64,000 nt of DNA from Muricea muricata (taxonomy: Eukaryota > Cnidaria > Anthozoa > Malacalcyonacea > Plexauridae), in NCBI GenBank assembly GCA_963855995.1, contig OY979717.1, positions 10,784,001-10,848,000 of the forward strand. Direction: 5' to 3'. The translations under genes were made by a program, and so were the position numbers. Position 1 is the stretch's first letter. The number at the start of each line of letters is the position of its first letter. The notes under the pieces were generated by a model that worked only from the letters and a program-made list of their open reading frames with translations, was not told the origin of the DNA and ran no database searches. Positions 24,822 through 38,914 of this stretch are shown here, piece by piece.

Positions 24822-26515
24822 GGGATACACATTGTCTTTACCACTGGACTATGTTAGTTACCACTTTCTATGTTAGTTACCACTTTGACTGGGTTAAGAA
24901 TTATTATAGATATACACGCTAGATTAAATCAAAGTTATTCGAAGCCATTCGCGAGCTTTTGTTCGCATTTCATCGAATAATATTTAATCATACTCTGTCG
25001 AGGAAGACCTTGAAGTTGCTTTTGAGTGTAATTACATTTTTAAATTATGTACAAATTTATTTCTAAATAAATCCAATTGAGTCTTTTGCAATATCACAAA
25101 TAACAAAAATGGGTAAGGTCACAACTTGAGCATATAGTAGGTTTCTGGTGCTACGAATTTTAAAAGCCTATATTTTTGTGAGTAATAAAACATTTGAAAA
25201 ATAAATGTGTGTTGAAATCAGCCTTCTCTTATTCTCGGAGAAGACCATGTAAATTCTGATCAAACATACATTTCCAAATTTAATGACCCAGATATATGAC
25301 GTTCAATATATATCATTGAACTAAACAGATCACTATTTAAATCTAATGTCGAAGAACAATTTTATTGCTGAGGCACTACAGACACGATAAGTATTAAATA
25401 AATGGAAATGTTTTTCGCTGATTGCATAAATGACCACGCAAATTATATTTTGATATGATAAAACTTATACAGCACGTTAATAACAGCAGCCTATATATAG
25501 ATGCATGTGCGCATGGCAATAGTGTCTACCCGGTCGTAATTCAACCACAATCACTGCAACAGCAGAGCATGAGGTATATATATACAAATCGGTGATACTA
25601 TATCTTGATGGTCTGATTCGAAGATACAGGGTTTTAGCACTTACGGTCTGGGGGCCGCTTCTACCCTCCCCTATGTTTCGAACCAGAGGTGGTGGAGTTA
25701 TGATACAGACGGTTGAGGCAGTCAATTCGATGTCGTTGTCGAAAGGCAACCGCATTTGGTGGGCTGTCGAGGCCAATTGTGCGAAGCCACCCGTGCGCGC
25801 CATCCGTGTGCAAACTTTTATTACAATACCCCGGTCCTTTTTACCATCGTTATACATTTCCAAGGCTAATCCTTCGAAGGTAGCAGAATTCCTGACACCT
25901 TTTGGAACCTTTTAATTTAAATTGATTACGCTGGCGTACAATCTCTTATGACGCTTTTCAATAGCCCTAATGTAAGTGGTAGAGCGTAACTCTTTTCAAT
26001 TATTTATTTGGGGTTTTTTCGCCAAAAAAGATGGCTCCCACCGTTAAGAAAAACTATAGCATTTTGAGCACGGTTTTCTGTTGAATTTTTTTCGATGGTT
26101 TTTTAGAACTTTTATTTTCTCCATTTACCAAAAATTTTGCCAGTGCGGTTAACAAGGAAATAAAAATTTTTCTTTATCAGACTGTATGATAAAAAGAAGT
26201 AATTGTCAAATTGTGACGAATTTTTTTCTAAAAAAATTTGCAAAATAGACGAAAAGATACTTTGGAAAGGGTTATTAATTCTTACACAAGACGAAAACTA
26301 TTTAATGCATGGCAAGGGCAGGAATTGATCCTACCCACTTTTGTAGGGTAATTTGTATTTGACCACTGCATTACGTTGGTTATGAGGCTTCGGCAAGTTG
26401 GTTTAAGTTGTCTATACGTTCTTCTAGCCTATGCTTAATTCTTGAAACTGACGAAATCCAGAACGATTTTTATCAACGGTAGGTATTGCTCCCGGACTCA
26501 GTGATTGATTCTGAA
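24822..26515 (+). repeat. Satellite unit 13, type A
   Basis: 1694 bp. Private GCGTAACTCTTTTC near 25985. The tail has ATCAACGGTAGG, a variant also present in units 17, 20 and 23, each followed by another A unit. Confidence 0.95.
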
Positions 26516-28209
26516 GGGATACACATTGTCTTTACCACTGGACTATGTTAGTTTCCACTTTCTATGTTAGTTACCACTTTGACTGGGTTAAGAATTATTA
26601 TAGATATACACGCTAGATTAAATCAAAGTTATTCGAAGCCATTCGCGAGCTTTTGTTCGCATTTCATCGAATAATATTTAATCATACTCTGTCGAGGAAG
26701 ACCTTGAAGTTGCTTTTGAGTGTAATTACATTTTTAAATTATGTACAAATTTATTTCTAAATAAATCCAATTGAGTCTTTTGCAATATCACAAATAACAA
26801 AAATGGGTAAGGTCACAACTTGAGCATATAGTAGGTTTCTGGTGCTACGAATTTTAAAAGCCTATATTTTTGTGAGTAATAAAACATTTGAAAAATAAAT
26901 GTGTGTTGAAATCAGCCTTCTCTTATTCTCGGAGAAGACCATGTAAATTCTGATCAAACATACATTTCCAAATTTAATGACCCAGATATATGACGTTCAA
27001 TATATATCATTGAACTAAACAGATCACTATTTAAATCTAATGTCGAAGAACAATTTTATTGCTGAGGCACTACAGACACGATAAGTATTAAATAAATGGA
27101 AATGTTTTTCGCTGATTGCATAAATGACCACGCAAATTATATTTTGATATGATAAAACTTATACAGCACGTTAATAACAGCAGCCTATATATAGATGCAT
27201 GTGCGCATGGCAATAGTGTCTACCCGGTCGTAATTCAACCACAATCACTGCAACAGCAGAGCATGAGGTATATATATACAAATCGGTGATACTATATCTT
27301 GATGGTCTGATTCGAAGATACAGGGTTTTAGCACTTACGGTCTGGGGGCCGCTTCTACCCTCCCCCATGTTTCGAACCAGAGGTGGTGGAGTTATGATAC
27401 AGACGGTTGAGGCAGTCAATTCGATGTCGTTGTCGAAAGGCAACCGCATTTGGTGGGCTGTCGAGGCCAATTGTGCGAAGCCACCCGTGCGCGCCATCCG
27501 TGTGCAAACTTTTATTACAATACCCCGGTCCTTTTTACCATCGTTATACATTTCCAAGGCTAATCCTTCGAAGGTAGCAGAATTCCTGACACCTTTTGGA
27601 ACCTTTTAATTTAAATTGATTACGCTGGCGTACAATCTCTTATGACGCTTTTCAATAGCCCTAATGTAAGTGGTAGAGCGTAATTCTTTTCAATTATTTA
27701 TTTGGGGTTTTTTCGCCAAAAAAGATGGCTCCCACCGTTAAGAAAAACTATAGCATTTTGAGCACGGTTTTCTGTTGAATTTTTTTCGATGGTTTTTTAG
27801 AACTTTTATTTTCTCCATTTACCAAAAATTTTGCCAGTGCGGTTAACAAGGAAATAAAAATTTTTCTTTATCAGACTGTATGATAAAAAGAAGTAATTGT
27901 CAAATTGTGACGAATTTTTTTCTAAAAAAATTTGCAAAATAGACGAAAAGATACTTTGGAAAGGGTTATTAATTCTTACACAAGACGAAAACTATTTAAT
28001 GCATGGCAAGGGCAGGAATTGATCCTACCCACTTTTGTAGGGTAATTTGTATTTGACCACTGCATTACGTTGGTTATGAGGCTTCGGCAAGTTGGTTTAA
28101 GTTGTCTATACGTTCTTCTAGCCTATGCTTAATTCTTGAAACTGACGAAATCCAGAACGATTTTTATCAAAGGTAGGTATTGCTCCCGGACTCAGTAATT
28201 GATTCTGAA
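26516..28209 (+). repeat. Satellite unit 14, type A
   Basis: 1694 bp. Private GTTAGTTTCCACTTT in the first 19-bp repeat and CCTCCCCCATGTTTCG in the core. Confidence 0.95.
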
Positions 28210-29908
28210 GGGATACACATTGTCTTTACCACAGGACTATGTTAGTTACCACTTTTTATGTTAGTTACCACTTTGACTGGGTTAAGAATTATTATAGATA
28301 TACACGCTAGATTAAATCAAAGTTATTCGAAGCCATTCGCGAGCTTTTGTTCGCATTTCATCGAATAATATTTAATCATACTCTGTCGAGGAAGACCTTG
28401 AAGTTGCTTTTGAGTGTAATTACATTTTTAAATTATGTACAAATTTATTTCTAAATAAATCCAATTGAGTCTTTTGCAATATCACAAATAACAAAAATGG
28501 GTAAGGTCAAAACTTGAGCACATAGTAGGTTTCTGGTGCTACGAATTTTAAAAGCCTATATTTTTGTGAGTAATAAAACATTTGAAAAATAAATGTGTGT
28601 TGAAATCAGCCTTCTCTTATACTCGGAGAAGACCTTGTAAATTCTGATCAAACATACTTTTCCAAATATAATGACCTAGCTATAGGCGTCCAATATATAT
28701 ATCATTGAACAAAGCAGATCACTATTTAAATCTAATTTCGAAGAACAACATTACTGCTGGAGCACTACAGAGACGATAAGTATTAAATAAATGGAAATGT
28801 GTTTCGCTGATTGCATAAATGACCACGCAAATTATATTTTGATGTTTATGATAAAACTTACACAGCACGTTAATAACAGCAGCCTATATATAGATGCATG
28901 TGCGCATGGCAATAGTGTCTACCCGGTCGTAATTCAACCACAATCACTGCAACAGCAGAGCATGAGGTATATATATACAAATCGGTGATACTATATCTTG
29001 ATGGTCTGGTTCGAAGATACAGGGTTTTAGCACTTACGGTCTGGGGGCCGCTTCTACCCTCCCCTATATTTCGAACCAGAGGTGGTGGAGTTGTGATACA
29101 GACGGTTGAGGCAGTCAATTCGATGTCGTTGTCGAAAGGCAACCGCATTTGGTGGGCTGTCGAGGCCAATTGTGCGAAGCCACCCGTGCGCGCTATCCGT
29201 GTGCAAACTTTTATTACAATACCCCAGTCCTTTTTACCATCGTTATACATTTCCAAGGCTAATCCTTCGAAGGTAGCAGAATTCCTGACACCTTTTGGAA
29301 CCTTTTAATTTAAATTGATTACGCTTGCGTACAATCTCTTATGACGCTTTTCAATAGCCCTAATGTAAGTGGTAGAGCGTAATTCTTTTCAATTATTTAT
29401 TTGGGGTTTTTTCGCCAAAAAAGATGGCTCCCACCGTTAAGAAAAACTATAGCATTTTGAGCACGGTTTTCTGTTGAATTTTTTTCGATGGTTTTTTAGA
29501 ACTTTTATTTTCTCCATTTACCAAAAATTTTGCCAGTGCGGTTAACAAGGAAATAAAAATTTTTCTTTATCAGACTGTATGATAAAAAGAAGTAATTGTC
29601 AAATTGTGACGAATTTTTTTCTAAAAAAATTTGCAAAATAGACGAAAAGATACTTTGGAAAGGGTTATTAATTCTTACACAAGACGAAAACTATTTAATG
29701 CATGGCAAGGGCAGGAATTGATCCTACCCACTTTTGTAGGGTAATTTGTATTTGACCACTGCATTACGTTGGTTATGAGGCTTCGGCAAGTTGGTTTAAG
29801 TTGTCTATACGTTCTTCTAGCCTATGCTTAATTCTTGAAACTGACGAAATCCAGAACGATTTTTATCAAAGGTAGGTATTGCTCCCGGACTCAGTGATTG
29901 ATTCTGAA
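28210..29908 (+). repeat. Satellite unit 15, type B
   Basis: 1699 bp. GCGCGCTATCC, ACCCCAGTCC and ACGCTTGCGTAC are shared only with unit 25, which lies 21403 bp downstream. It opens the B-A*-A-A block. Confidence 0.95.
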
Positions 29909-31604
29909 GGGATACACATTGTCTTTACCACTGGACTATGTTAGTTACCACTTTCTATGTTAGTTACCACTTTGACTGGGTTAAGAATTATTATAGATAT
30001 ACACGCTAGATTAAATCAAAGTTATTCGAAGCCATTCGCGAGCTTTTGTTCGCATTTCATCGAATAATATTTAATCATACTCTGTCGAGGAAGACCTTGA
30101 AGTTGCTTTTGAGTGTAATTACATTTTTAAATTATGTACAAATTTATTTCTAAATAAATCCAATTGAGTCTTTTGCAATATCACAAATAACAAAAATGGG
30201 TAACGTCACAACTTGAGCATATAGTAGGTTTCTGGTGCTACGAATTTTAAAAGCCTATATTTTTGTGAGTAATAAAACATTTGAAAAATAAATGTGTGTT
30301 GAAATCAGCCTTCTCTTATTCTCGGAGAAGACCATGTAAATTCTGATCAAACATACATTTCCAAATTTAATGACCCAGATATATGACGTTCAATATATAT
30401 CATTGAACTAAACAGATCACTATTTAAATCTAATGTCGAAGAACAATTTTATTGCTGAGGCACTACAGACACGATAAGTATTAAATAAATGGAAATGTTT
30501 TTCGCTGATTGCATAAATGACCACGCAAATTATATTTTGATATGATAAAACTTATACAGCACGTTAATAACAGCAGCCTATATATAGATGCATGTGCGCA
30601 TGGCAATAGTGTCTACCCGGTCGTAATTCAACCACAATCACTGCAACAGCAGAGCATGAGGTATATATATATACAAATCGGTGATACTATATCTTGATGG
30701 TCTGATTCGAAGATACAGGGTTTTAGCACTTACGGTCTGGGGGCCGCTTCTACCCTCGCCTATATTTCGAACCAGAGGTGGTGGAGTTATGATACAGACG
30801 GTTGAGGCAGTCAATTCGATGTCGTTGTCGAAAGGCAACCGCGTTTGGTGGGCTGTCGAGGCCAATTGTGCGAAGCCACCCGTGCGCGCCATCCGTGTGC
30901 AAACTTTTATTACAATACCCCGGTCCTTTTTACCATCGTTATACATTTCCAAGGCTAATCCTTCGAAGGTAGCAGAATTCCTGACACCTTTTGGAACCTT
31001 TTAATTTAAATTGATTACGCTGGCGTACAATCTCTTATGACGCTTTTCAATAGCCCTAATGTAAGTGGTAGAGCGTAATTCTTTTCAATTATTTATTTGG
31101 GGTTTTTTCGCCAAAAAAGATGGCTCCCACCGTTAAGAAAAACTATAGCATTTTGAGCACGGTTTTCTGTTGAATTTTTTTCGATGGTTTTTTAGAACTT
31201 TTATTTTCTCCATTTACCAAAAATTTTGCCAGTGCGGTTAACAAGGAAATAAAAATTTTTCTTTATCAGACTGTATGATAAAAAGAAGTAATTGTCAAAT
31301 TGAGACGAATTTTTTTCTAAAAAAATTTGCAAAATAGACGAAAAGATACTTTGGAAAGGGTTATTAATTCTTACACAAGACGAAAACTATTTAATGCATG
31401 GCAAGGGCAGGAATTGATCCTACCCACTTTTGTAGGGTAATTTGTATTTGACCACTGCATTACGTTGGTTATGAGGCTTCGGCAAGTTGGTTTAAGTTGT
31501 CTATACGTTCTTCTAGCCTATGCTTAATTCTTGAAACTGACGAAATCCAGAACGATTTTTATCAAAGGTAGGTATTGCTCCCGGACTCAGTGATTGATTC
31601 TGAA
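29909..31604 (+). repeat. Satellite unit 16, type A*
   Basis: 1696 bp. CCCTCGCCTATATTTCG is shared with unit 26 only. AACCGCGTTTGG is shared with units 21 and 24. GGGTAACGTCAC near 30198 is private. Confidence 0.95.
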
Positions 31605-33298
31605 GGGATACACATTGTCTTTACCACTGGACTATGTTAGTTACCACTTTCTATGTTAGTTACCACTTTGACTGGGTTAAGAATTATTATAGATATACAC
31701 GCTAGATTAAATCAAAGTTATTCGAAGCCATTCGCGAGCTTTTGTTCGCATTTCATCGAATAATATTTAATCATACTCTGTCGAGGAAGACCTTGAAGTT
31801 GCTTTTGAGTGTAATTACATTTTTAAATTATGTACAAATTTATTTCTAAATAAATCCAATTGAGTCTTTTGCAATATCACAAATAACAAAAATGGGTAAG
31901 GTCACAACTTGAGCATATAGTAGGTTTCTGGTGCTACGAATTTTAAAAGCCTATATTTTTGTGAGTAATAAAACATTTGAAAAATAAATGTGTGTTGAAA
32001 TCAGCCTTCTCTTATTCTCGGAGAAGACCATGTAAATTCTGATCAAACATACATTTCCAAGTTTAATGACCCAGCTATATGACGTCCAATATATATCATT
32101 GAACTGAACAGATCACTATTTAAATCTAATGTCGAAGAACAATTTTATTGCTGAGGCACTACAGACACGATAAGTATTAAATAAATGGAAATGTTTTTCG
32201 CTGATTGCATAAATGACCACGCAAATTATATTTTGATATGATAAAACTTATACAGCACGTTAATAACAGCAGCCTATATATAGATGCATGTGCGCATGGC
32301 AATAGTGTCTACCCGGTCGTAATTCAACCACAATCACTGCAACAGCAGAGCATGAGGTATATATATACAAATCGGTGATACTATATCTTGATGGTCTGAT
32401 TCGAAGATACAGGGTTTTAGCACTTACGGTCTGGGGGCCGCTTCTACCCTCCCCTATGTTTCGAACCAGAGGTGGTGGAGTTATGATACAGACGGTTGAG
32501 GCAGTCAATTCGATGTCGTTGTCGAAAGGCAACCGCATTTGGTGGGCTGTCGAGGCCAATTGTGCGAAGCCACCCGTGCGCGCCATCCGTGTGCAAACTT
32601 TTATTACAATACCCCGGTCCTTTTTACCATCGTTATACATTTCCAAGGCTAATCCTTCGAAGGTAGCAGAATTCCTGACACCTTTTGGAACCTTTTAATT
32701 TAAATTGATTACGCTGGCGTACAATCTCTTATGACGCTTTTCAATAGCCCTAATGTAAGTGGTAGAGCGTAATTCTTTTCAATTATTTATTTGGGGTTTT
32801 TTCGCCAAAAAAGATGGCTCCCACCGTTAAGAAAAACTATAGCATTTTGAGCACGGTTTTCTGTTGAATTTTTTTCGATGGTTTTTTAGAACTTTTATTT
32901 TCTCCATTTACCAAAAATTTTGCCAGTGCGGTTAACAAGGAAAAAAAAATTTTTCTTTATCAGACTGTATGATAAAAAGAAGTAATTGTCAAATTGTGAC
33001 GAATTTTTTTCTAAAAAAATTTGCAAAATAGACGAAAAGATACTTTGGAAAGGGTTATTAATTCTTACACAAGACGAAAACTATTTAATGCATGGCAAGG
33101 GCAGGAATTGATCCTACCCACTTTTGTAGGGTAATTTGTATTTGACCACTGCATTACATTGGTTATGAGGCTTCGGCAAGTTGGTTTAAGTTGTCTATAC
33201 GTTCTTCTAGCCTATGCTTAATTCTTGAAACTGACGAAATCCAGAACGATTTTTATCAACGGTAGGTATTGCTCCCGGACTCAGTGATTGATTCTGAA
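31605..33298 (+). repeat. Satellite unit 17, type A
   Basis: 1694 bp. Its 5' half has CCAAGTTTAATGACCCAGC and GACGTCCAATATA, a B-like patch inside an A half, plus GAACTGAACAG. Private GGAAAAAAAAATTT near 32940 and GCATTACATTGG near 33163. The tail has ATCAACGGTAGG. Confidence 0.95.
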
Positions 33299-34992
33299 GG
33301 GATACACATTGTCTTTACCACTGGACTATGTTAGTTACCACTTTCTATGTTAGTTACCACTTTGACTGGGTTAAGAATTATTATAGATATACACGCTAGA
33401 TTAAATCAAAGTTATTCGAAGCCATTCGCGAGCTTTTGTTCGCATTTCATCGAATAATATTTAATCATACTCTGTCGAGGAAGACCTTGAAGTTGCTTTT
33501 GAGTGTAATTACATTTTTAAATTATGTACAAATTTATTTCTAAATAAATCCAATTGAGTCTTTTGCAATATCACAAATAACAAAAATGGGTAAGGTCACA
33601 ACTTGAGCATATAGTAGGTTTCTGGTGCTACGAATTTTAAAAGCCTATATTTTTGTGAGTAATAAAACATTTGAAAAATAAATGTGTGTTGAAATCAGCC
33701 TTCTCTTATTCTCGGAGAAGACCATGTAAATTCTGATCAAACATACATTTCCAAATTTAATGACCCAGATATATGACGTTCAATATATATCATTGAACTA
33801 AACAGATCACTATTTAAATCTAATGTCGAAGAACAATTTTATTGCTGAGGCACTACAGACACGATAAGTATTAAATAAATGGAAATGTTTTTCGCTGATT
33901 GCATAAATGACCACGCAAATTATATTTTGATATGATAAAACTTATACAGCACGTTAATAACAGCAGCCTATATATAGATGCATGTGCGCATGGCAATAGT
34001 GTCTACCCGGTCGTAATTCAACCACAATCACTGCAACAGCAGAGCATGAGGTATATATATACAAATCGGTGATACTATATCTTGATGGTCTGATTCGAAG
34101 ATACAGGGTTTTAGCACTTACGGTCTGGGGGCCGCTTCTACCCTCCCCTATGTTTCGAACCAGAGGTGGTGGAGTTATGATACAGACGGTTGAGGCAGTC
34201 AATTCGATGTCGTTGTCGAAAGGCAACCGCATTTGGTGGGCTGTCGAGGCCAATTGTGCGAAGCCACCCGTGCGCGCCATCCGTGTGCAAACTTTTATTA
34301 CAATACCCCGGTCCTTTTTACCATCGTTATACATTTCCAAGGCTAATCCTTCGAAGGTAGCAGAATTCCTGACACCTTTTGGAACCTTTTAATTTAAATT
34401 GATTACGCTGGCGTACAATCTCTTATGACGCTTTTCAATAGCCCTAATGTAAGTGGTAGAGCGTAATTCTTTTCAATTATTTATTTGGGGTTTTTTCGCC
34501 AAAAAAGATGGCTCCCACCGTTAAGAAAAACTATAGCATTTTGAGCACGGTTTTCTGTTGAATTTTTTTCGATGGTTTTTTAGAACTTTTATTTTCTCCA
34601 TTTACCAAAAATTTTGCCAGTGCGGTTAACAAGGAAATAAAAATTTTTCTTTATCAGACTGTATGATAAAAAGAAGTAATTGTCAAATTGAGACGAATTT
34701 TTTTCTAAAAAAATTTGCAAAATAGACGAAAAGATACTTTGGAAAGGGTTATTAATTCTTACACAAGACGAAAACTATTTAATGCATGGCAAGGGCAGGA
34801 ATTGATCCTACCCACTTTTGTAGGGTAATTTGTATTTGACCACTGCATTACGTTGGTTATGAGGCTTCGGCAAGTTGGTTTAAGTTGTCTATACGTTCTT
34901 CTAGCCTATGCTTAATTCTTGAAACTGACGAAATCCAGAACGATTTTTATCAAAGGTAGGTATTGCTCCCGGACTCAGTAATTGATTCTGAA
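33299..34992 (+). repeat. Satellite unit 18, type A
   Basis: 1694 bp, consensus A. It ends with CTCAGTAATTGATTC, the variant that usually precedes units starting with CCACAGGAC (B or L). Confidence 0.95.
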
Positions 34993-35685
34993 GGGATACA
35001 CATTGTCTTTACCACAGGACTATGTTAGTTACCACTTTTTATGTCAGTTACCACTTTGACTGGGTTAAGAATTATTATAGATATACACGCTAGATTAAAT
35101 CAAAGTTATTCCAAGCCATTCGCGAGCTTTTGTTCGCATTTCATCGAATAATATTTAATCATACTCTGTCGAGGAAGACCTTGAAGTTGCTTTTGAGTGT
35201 AATTACATTTTTAAATTATGTACAAATTTATTTCTAAATAAATCCAATTGAGTCTTTTGCAATATCACAAATAACAAAAATGGGTAAGGTCAAAACTTGT
35301 GCACATAGTAGGTTTCTGGTGCTACGAATTTTAAAAGCCTATATTTTTGTGAGTAATAAAACATTTGAAAAATAAATGTGTGTTGAAATCAGCCTTCTCT
35401 TATACTCGGAGAAGACCTTGTAAATTCTGATCAAACATACTTTTCCAAATATAATGACCTAGCTATAGGCGTCCAATATATATATCATTGAACAAAGCAG
35501 ATCACTATTTAAATCTAATTTCGAAGAACAACATTACTGCTGGAGCACTACAGAGACGATAAGTATTAAATAAATGGAAATGTGTTTCGCTGATTGCATA
35601 AATGACCACGCAAATTATATTTTGATGTTTATGATAAAACTTACACAGCACGTTAATAACAGCAGCCTATATATAGATGCATGTG

Positions 35686-35867
35686 CGCATGGCAATAGTG
35701 CCTACCTGGTCGTAATTCAACCACAATCAGTGCAACAGCAAAGCATGACGTATATAAATACAAATCGGTCGTACTATAGTATCACCGATTTGTATTTATA
35801 TACGTCATGCTTTGCTGTTGCACTAATTGTGGTTGAATTACGACCAGGTAGGCACTATTGCCATGCG
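35686..35867. repeat. 182-bp palindrome in L3
   Basis: Centred on TACTATAGTA at 35772-35781. The outermost bases CGCATGGCAATAGTGCC and GGCACTATTGCCATGCG are now exact complements. Confidence 0.9.
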
Positions 35868-35892
35868 TGATCATTTGCTTTTCTTCTTTTAA

Positions 35893-36152
35893 AATATCTG
35901 CCTGTACTTAGGGGAAACAGGCAGATCTCTGGAAACAAGAAAGGCTGAACACATCAGAAACGTTAAGGAACATGATAATGGTTCAAACATCGAAAAACGT
36001 GCAACGCGAAAATCATTGACACAGGGAATTTCCGTAGTCGCCTAACACTAGAAAGTCTAGAATCATGGCATACAGCTGCCAAACACAGCAATGCTGATAA
36101 CAACTCAAAACCGCTTCCTCGACAATGTGCAATCTTAATAAAGAAAACATAG
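35893..36152 (+). pseudogene. Penelope-like GIY-YIG remnant (L3)
   Basis: Same lesion as L1. YLGETGRS codons start at 35905 and the second-frame stop is at 36150-36152. Confidence 0.75.
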
Positions 36153-36427
36153 TATCACCTTATCGTATTTCACAGTGCACATGTATACACGTCATATCTA
36201 GCTTCATTTCACACTTTCACAGTTTACTGCAATCATTATAAATATACCCGTTGAAGGCTACAGACTGGTGGCCGAAAGCTCGTAAACAAATAAATATATT
36301 TTAGTCAGAGAACGTCTCACCCTTTTCATTTATGTCTAATTGACACATCTACGATTTTTAGTGGTTTATATTGTTTAACCATTTCTTAAAGCTCATTCAG
36401 TTAAAAACGGGTAAAATAGGGCGAGTG

Positions 36428-36657
36428 TAACAGCCAACGCGGTCTGGTGGTAAGGCAAAGTGGCGGTAAATAAACAACGCAGCTGAACGATAATTCCCTT
36501 GCTCTGAATTCTTTTCATGTTTTAGAATTAATTATAGACTAGAGAAAAGCCCGCTTAAACAATTTAAGTGGCAAGCGCGTGATAGCAAACATATATAGTC
36601 TAGTGGCCAATGCAAAATGTCTCAAGTCAACGAGTTTTTGGTCAAACCTAATTGCCC
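36428..36657 (+). repeat. Two SINE-like pieces (L3)
   Basis: As in L1, with GTAACAGCCAACG and ATAGACTAGAG variants shared with L4. The B-box-like GGTCAAACC starts at 36640. Confidence 0.45.
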
Positions 36658-36698
36658 TTGTCACAAACCCCATAGGTTTTTGTCTGGGCTAAGAATTA

Positions 36699-37309
36699 CA
36701 GTTGAACCCCTATTAAACGGACACCATTGGGACCTCGCCAAGGTGTCCGCTTAAGAGGGGTGTCCGCCTAAAAGGGGTCTCGCAAAATCACAACAGGGGG
36801 TAATTTTTCTTATATTATTTATTTACCTATGTTAATAATATATAATATATAAAAGTCTACGAAAATATCTACGTTCAGAAACTTTTGTAGTTAAAATCAG
36901 CGTTCAAAAAGCCTAGGGACGTTTGCGCTCGAGTCTTTCGCGAAAGCTCATAATACAAAATAAAACATAACAAAGCTAAGAATAATCATTTATAAAGGCC
37001 ACATTTGACTTCAATCGTGAACGGCGAAGCGTAGCGTATTCGATATATGGAGTCCATATCATTAACTGCCCGAGTGTTCACGAAACAATGAAATACGCTA
37101 CGTTTCGTTACGTTACTCTCCGCTTAAAAGGGGTTGATTTGTTCATTGGGACCTCCAGTGAGGTGTCCGCTTCCGCTAAATAGGGGTGTCCGCCAAATAA
37201 AGGTTTCCTTACTAGTATTTAATTAAAGAAACGTTTGGGACCTGAATTTAGTGTCCGCTTAAAAGGGGTGTCCGCTTAAAAGGGGTGTCCGCTATTAGGG
37301 GTTCAACTG
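36699..37309. mobile_element. MITE (L3)
   Basis: 611 bp, TA at 36697-36698 and 37310-37311. The internal hairpin has one mismatch here (GCGAAGCGTAGCG). Confidence 0.88.
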
Positions 37310-38914
37310 TATTATCAATATACACGCTAGATTAAATCAAAGTTATTCGAAGCCATTCGCGAGCTTTTGTTCGCATTTCATCGAATAATATTTGCTCATA
37401 CTCTGTCGAGAAAGATCTTGAAGTTGCTTTTGAGTGTAATTACATTTATATGCACAAATTTATTTCTAAATAAATCCAATTGAGTCTTTTGCAATATCAC
37501 AATAACAAAAATGGGTAAGATCACAACTTGAGCATACAGTAGGTTTCTGGTGCTACGAATTTAAAAATCTCATATTTTTGTAAGTAGAACATTTGAAAGA
37601 TAAATGTGTGTTGAAATCAGCCTTCTCTTATTCTCGGAGAAGACCATGTAAATTCTGATCAAACATACATTTCCAAATTTAATGACCCAGCTATATGACG
37701 TTCAATATATATCATTGAACTAAACAGATCACTATTTAAATCTAATGTCGAAGAACAATTTTATTGCTGAGGCACTACAGACACGATAAGTATTAAATAA
37801 ATGGAAATGTTTTTCGCTGATTGCATAAATGACCACGCAAATTATATTTTGATATGATAAAACTTATACAGCACGTTAATAACAGCAGCCTATATATAGA
37901 TGCATGTGCGCATGGCAATAGTGTCTACCCGGTCGTAATTCAACCACAATCACTGCAACAGCAGAGCATGAGGTATATATATACAAATCGGTGATACTAT
38001 ATCTTGATGGTCTGGTTCGAAGATACAGGGTTTTAGCACTTACGGTCTGGGGGCCGCTTCTACCCTCCCCTATATTTCGAACCAGAGGTGGTGGAGTTGT
38101 GATACAGACGGTTGAGGCAGTCAAGTCGATGTCGTTGTCGAAAGGCAACCGCATTTGGTGGGCTGTCGAGGCCAATTGTGCGAAGCCACCCGTGCGCGCC
38201 ATCCGTGTGCAAACTTTTATTACAATACCCCGGTCCTTTTTACCATCGTTATACATTTCCAAGGCTAATCCTTCGAAGGTAGCAGAATTCCTGACACCTT
38301 TTGGAACCTTTTAATTTAAATTGATTACGCTGGCGTACAATCTCTTATGACGCTTTTCAATAGCCCTAATGTAAGTGGTAGAGCGTAATTCTTTTCAATT
38401 ATTTATTTGGGGTTTTTTCGCCAAAAAAGATGGCTCCCACCGTTAAGAAAAACTATAGCATTTTGAGCACGGTTTTCTGTTGAATTTTTTTCGATGGTTT
38501 TTTAGAACTTTTATTTTCTCCATTTACCAAAAATTTTGCCAGTGCGGTTAACAAGGAAATAAAAATTTTTCTTTATCAGACTGTATGATAAAAAGAAGTA
38601 ATTGTCAAATTGTGACGAATTTTTTTCTAAAAAAATTTGCAAAATAGACGAAAAGATACTTTGGAAAGGGTTATTAATTCTTACACAAGACGAAAACTAT
38701 TTAATGCATGGCAAGGGCAGGAATTGATCCTACCCACTTTTGTAGGGTAATTTGTATTTGACCACTGCATTACGTTGGTTATGAGGCTTCGGCAAGTTGG
38801 TTTAAGTTGTCTATACGTTCTTCTAGCCTATGCTTAATTCTTGAAACTGACGAAATCCAGAACGATTTTTATCAAAGGTAGGTATTGCTCCCGGACTCAG
38901 TGATTGATTCTGAA

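Larger units (their letters stand above)
34993..38914 (+). repeat. Long composite unit L3
   Basis: 3922 bp. First member of the 7310-bp L-A-A block. It carries the TTCCAAGCC variant. The core variant AGTCAAGTCGATG is shared only with L4. Differences from L4 that I see are AACTTGTGCAC, TTATATTATT, GGCGAAGCGTAG and GTCGAGAAAGATC. Confidence 0.93.
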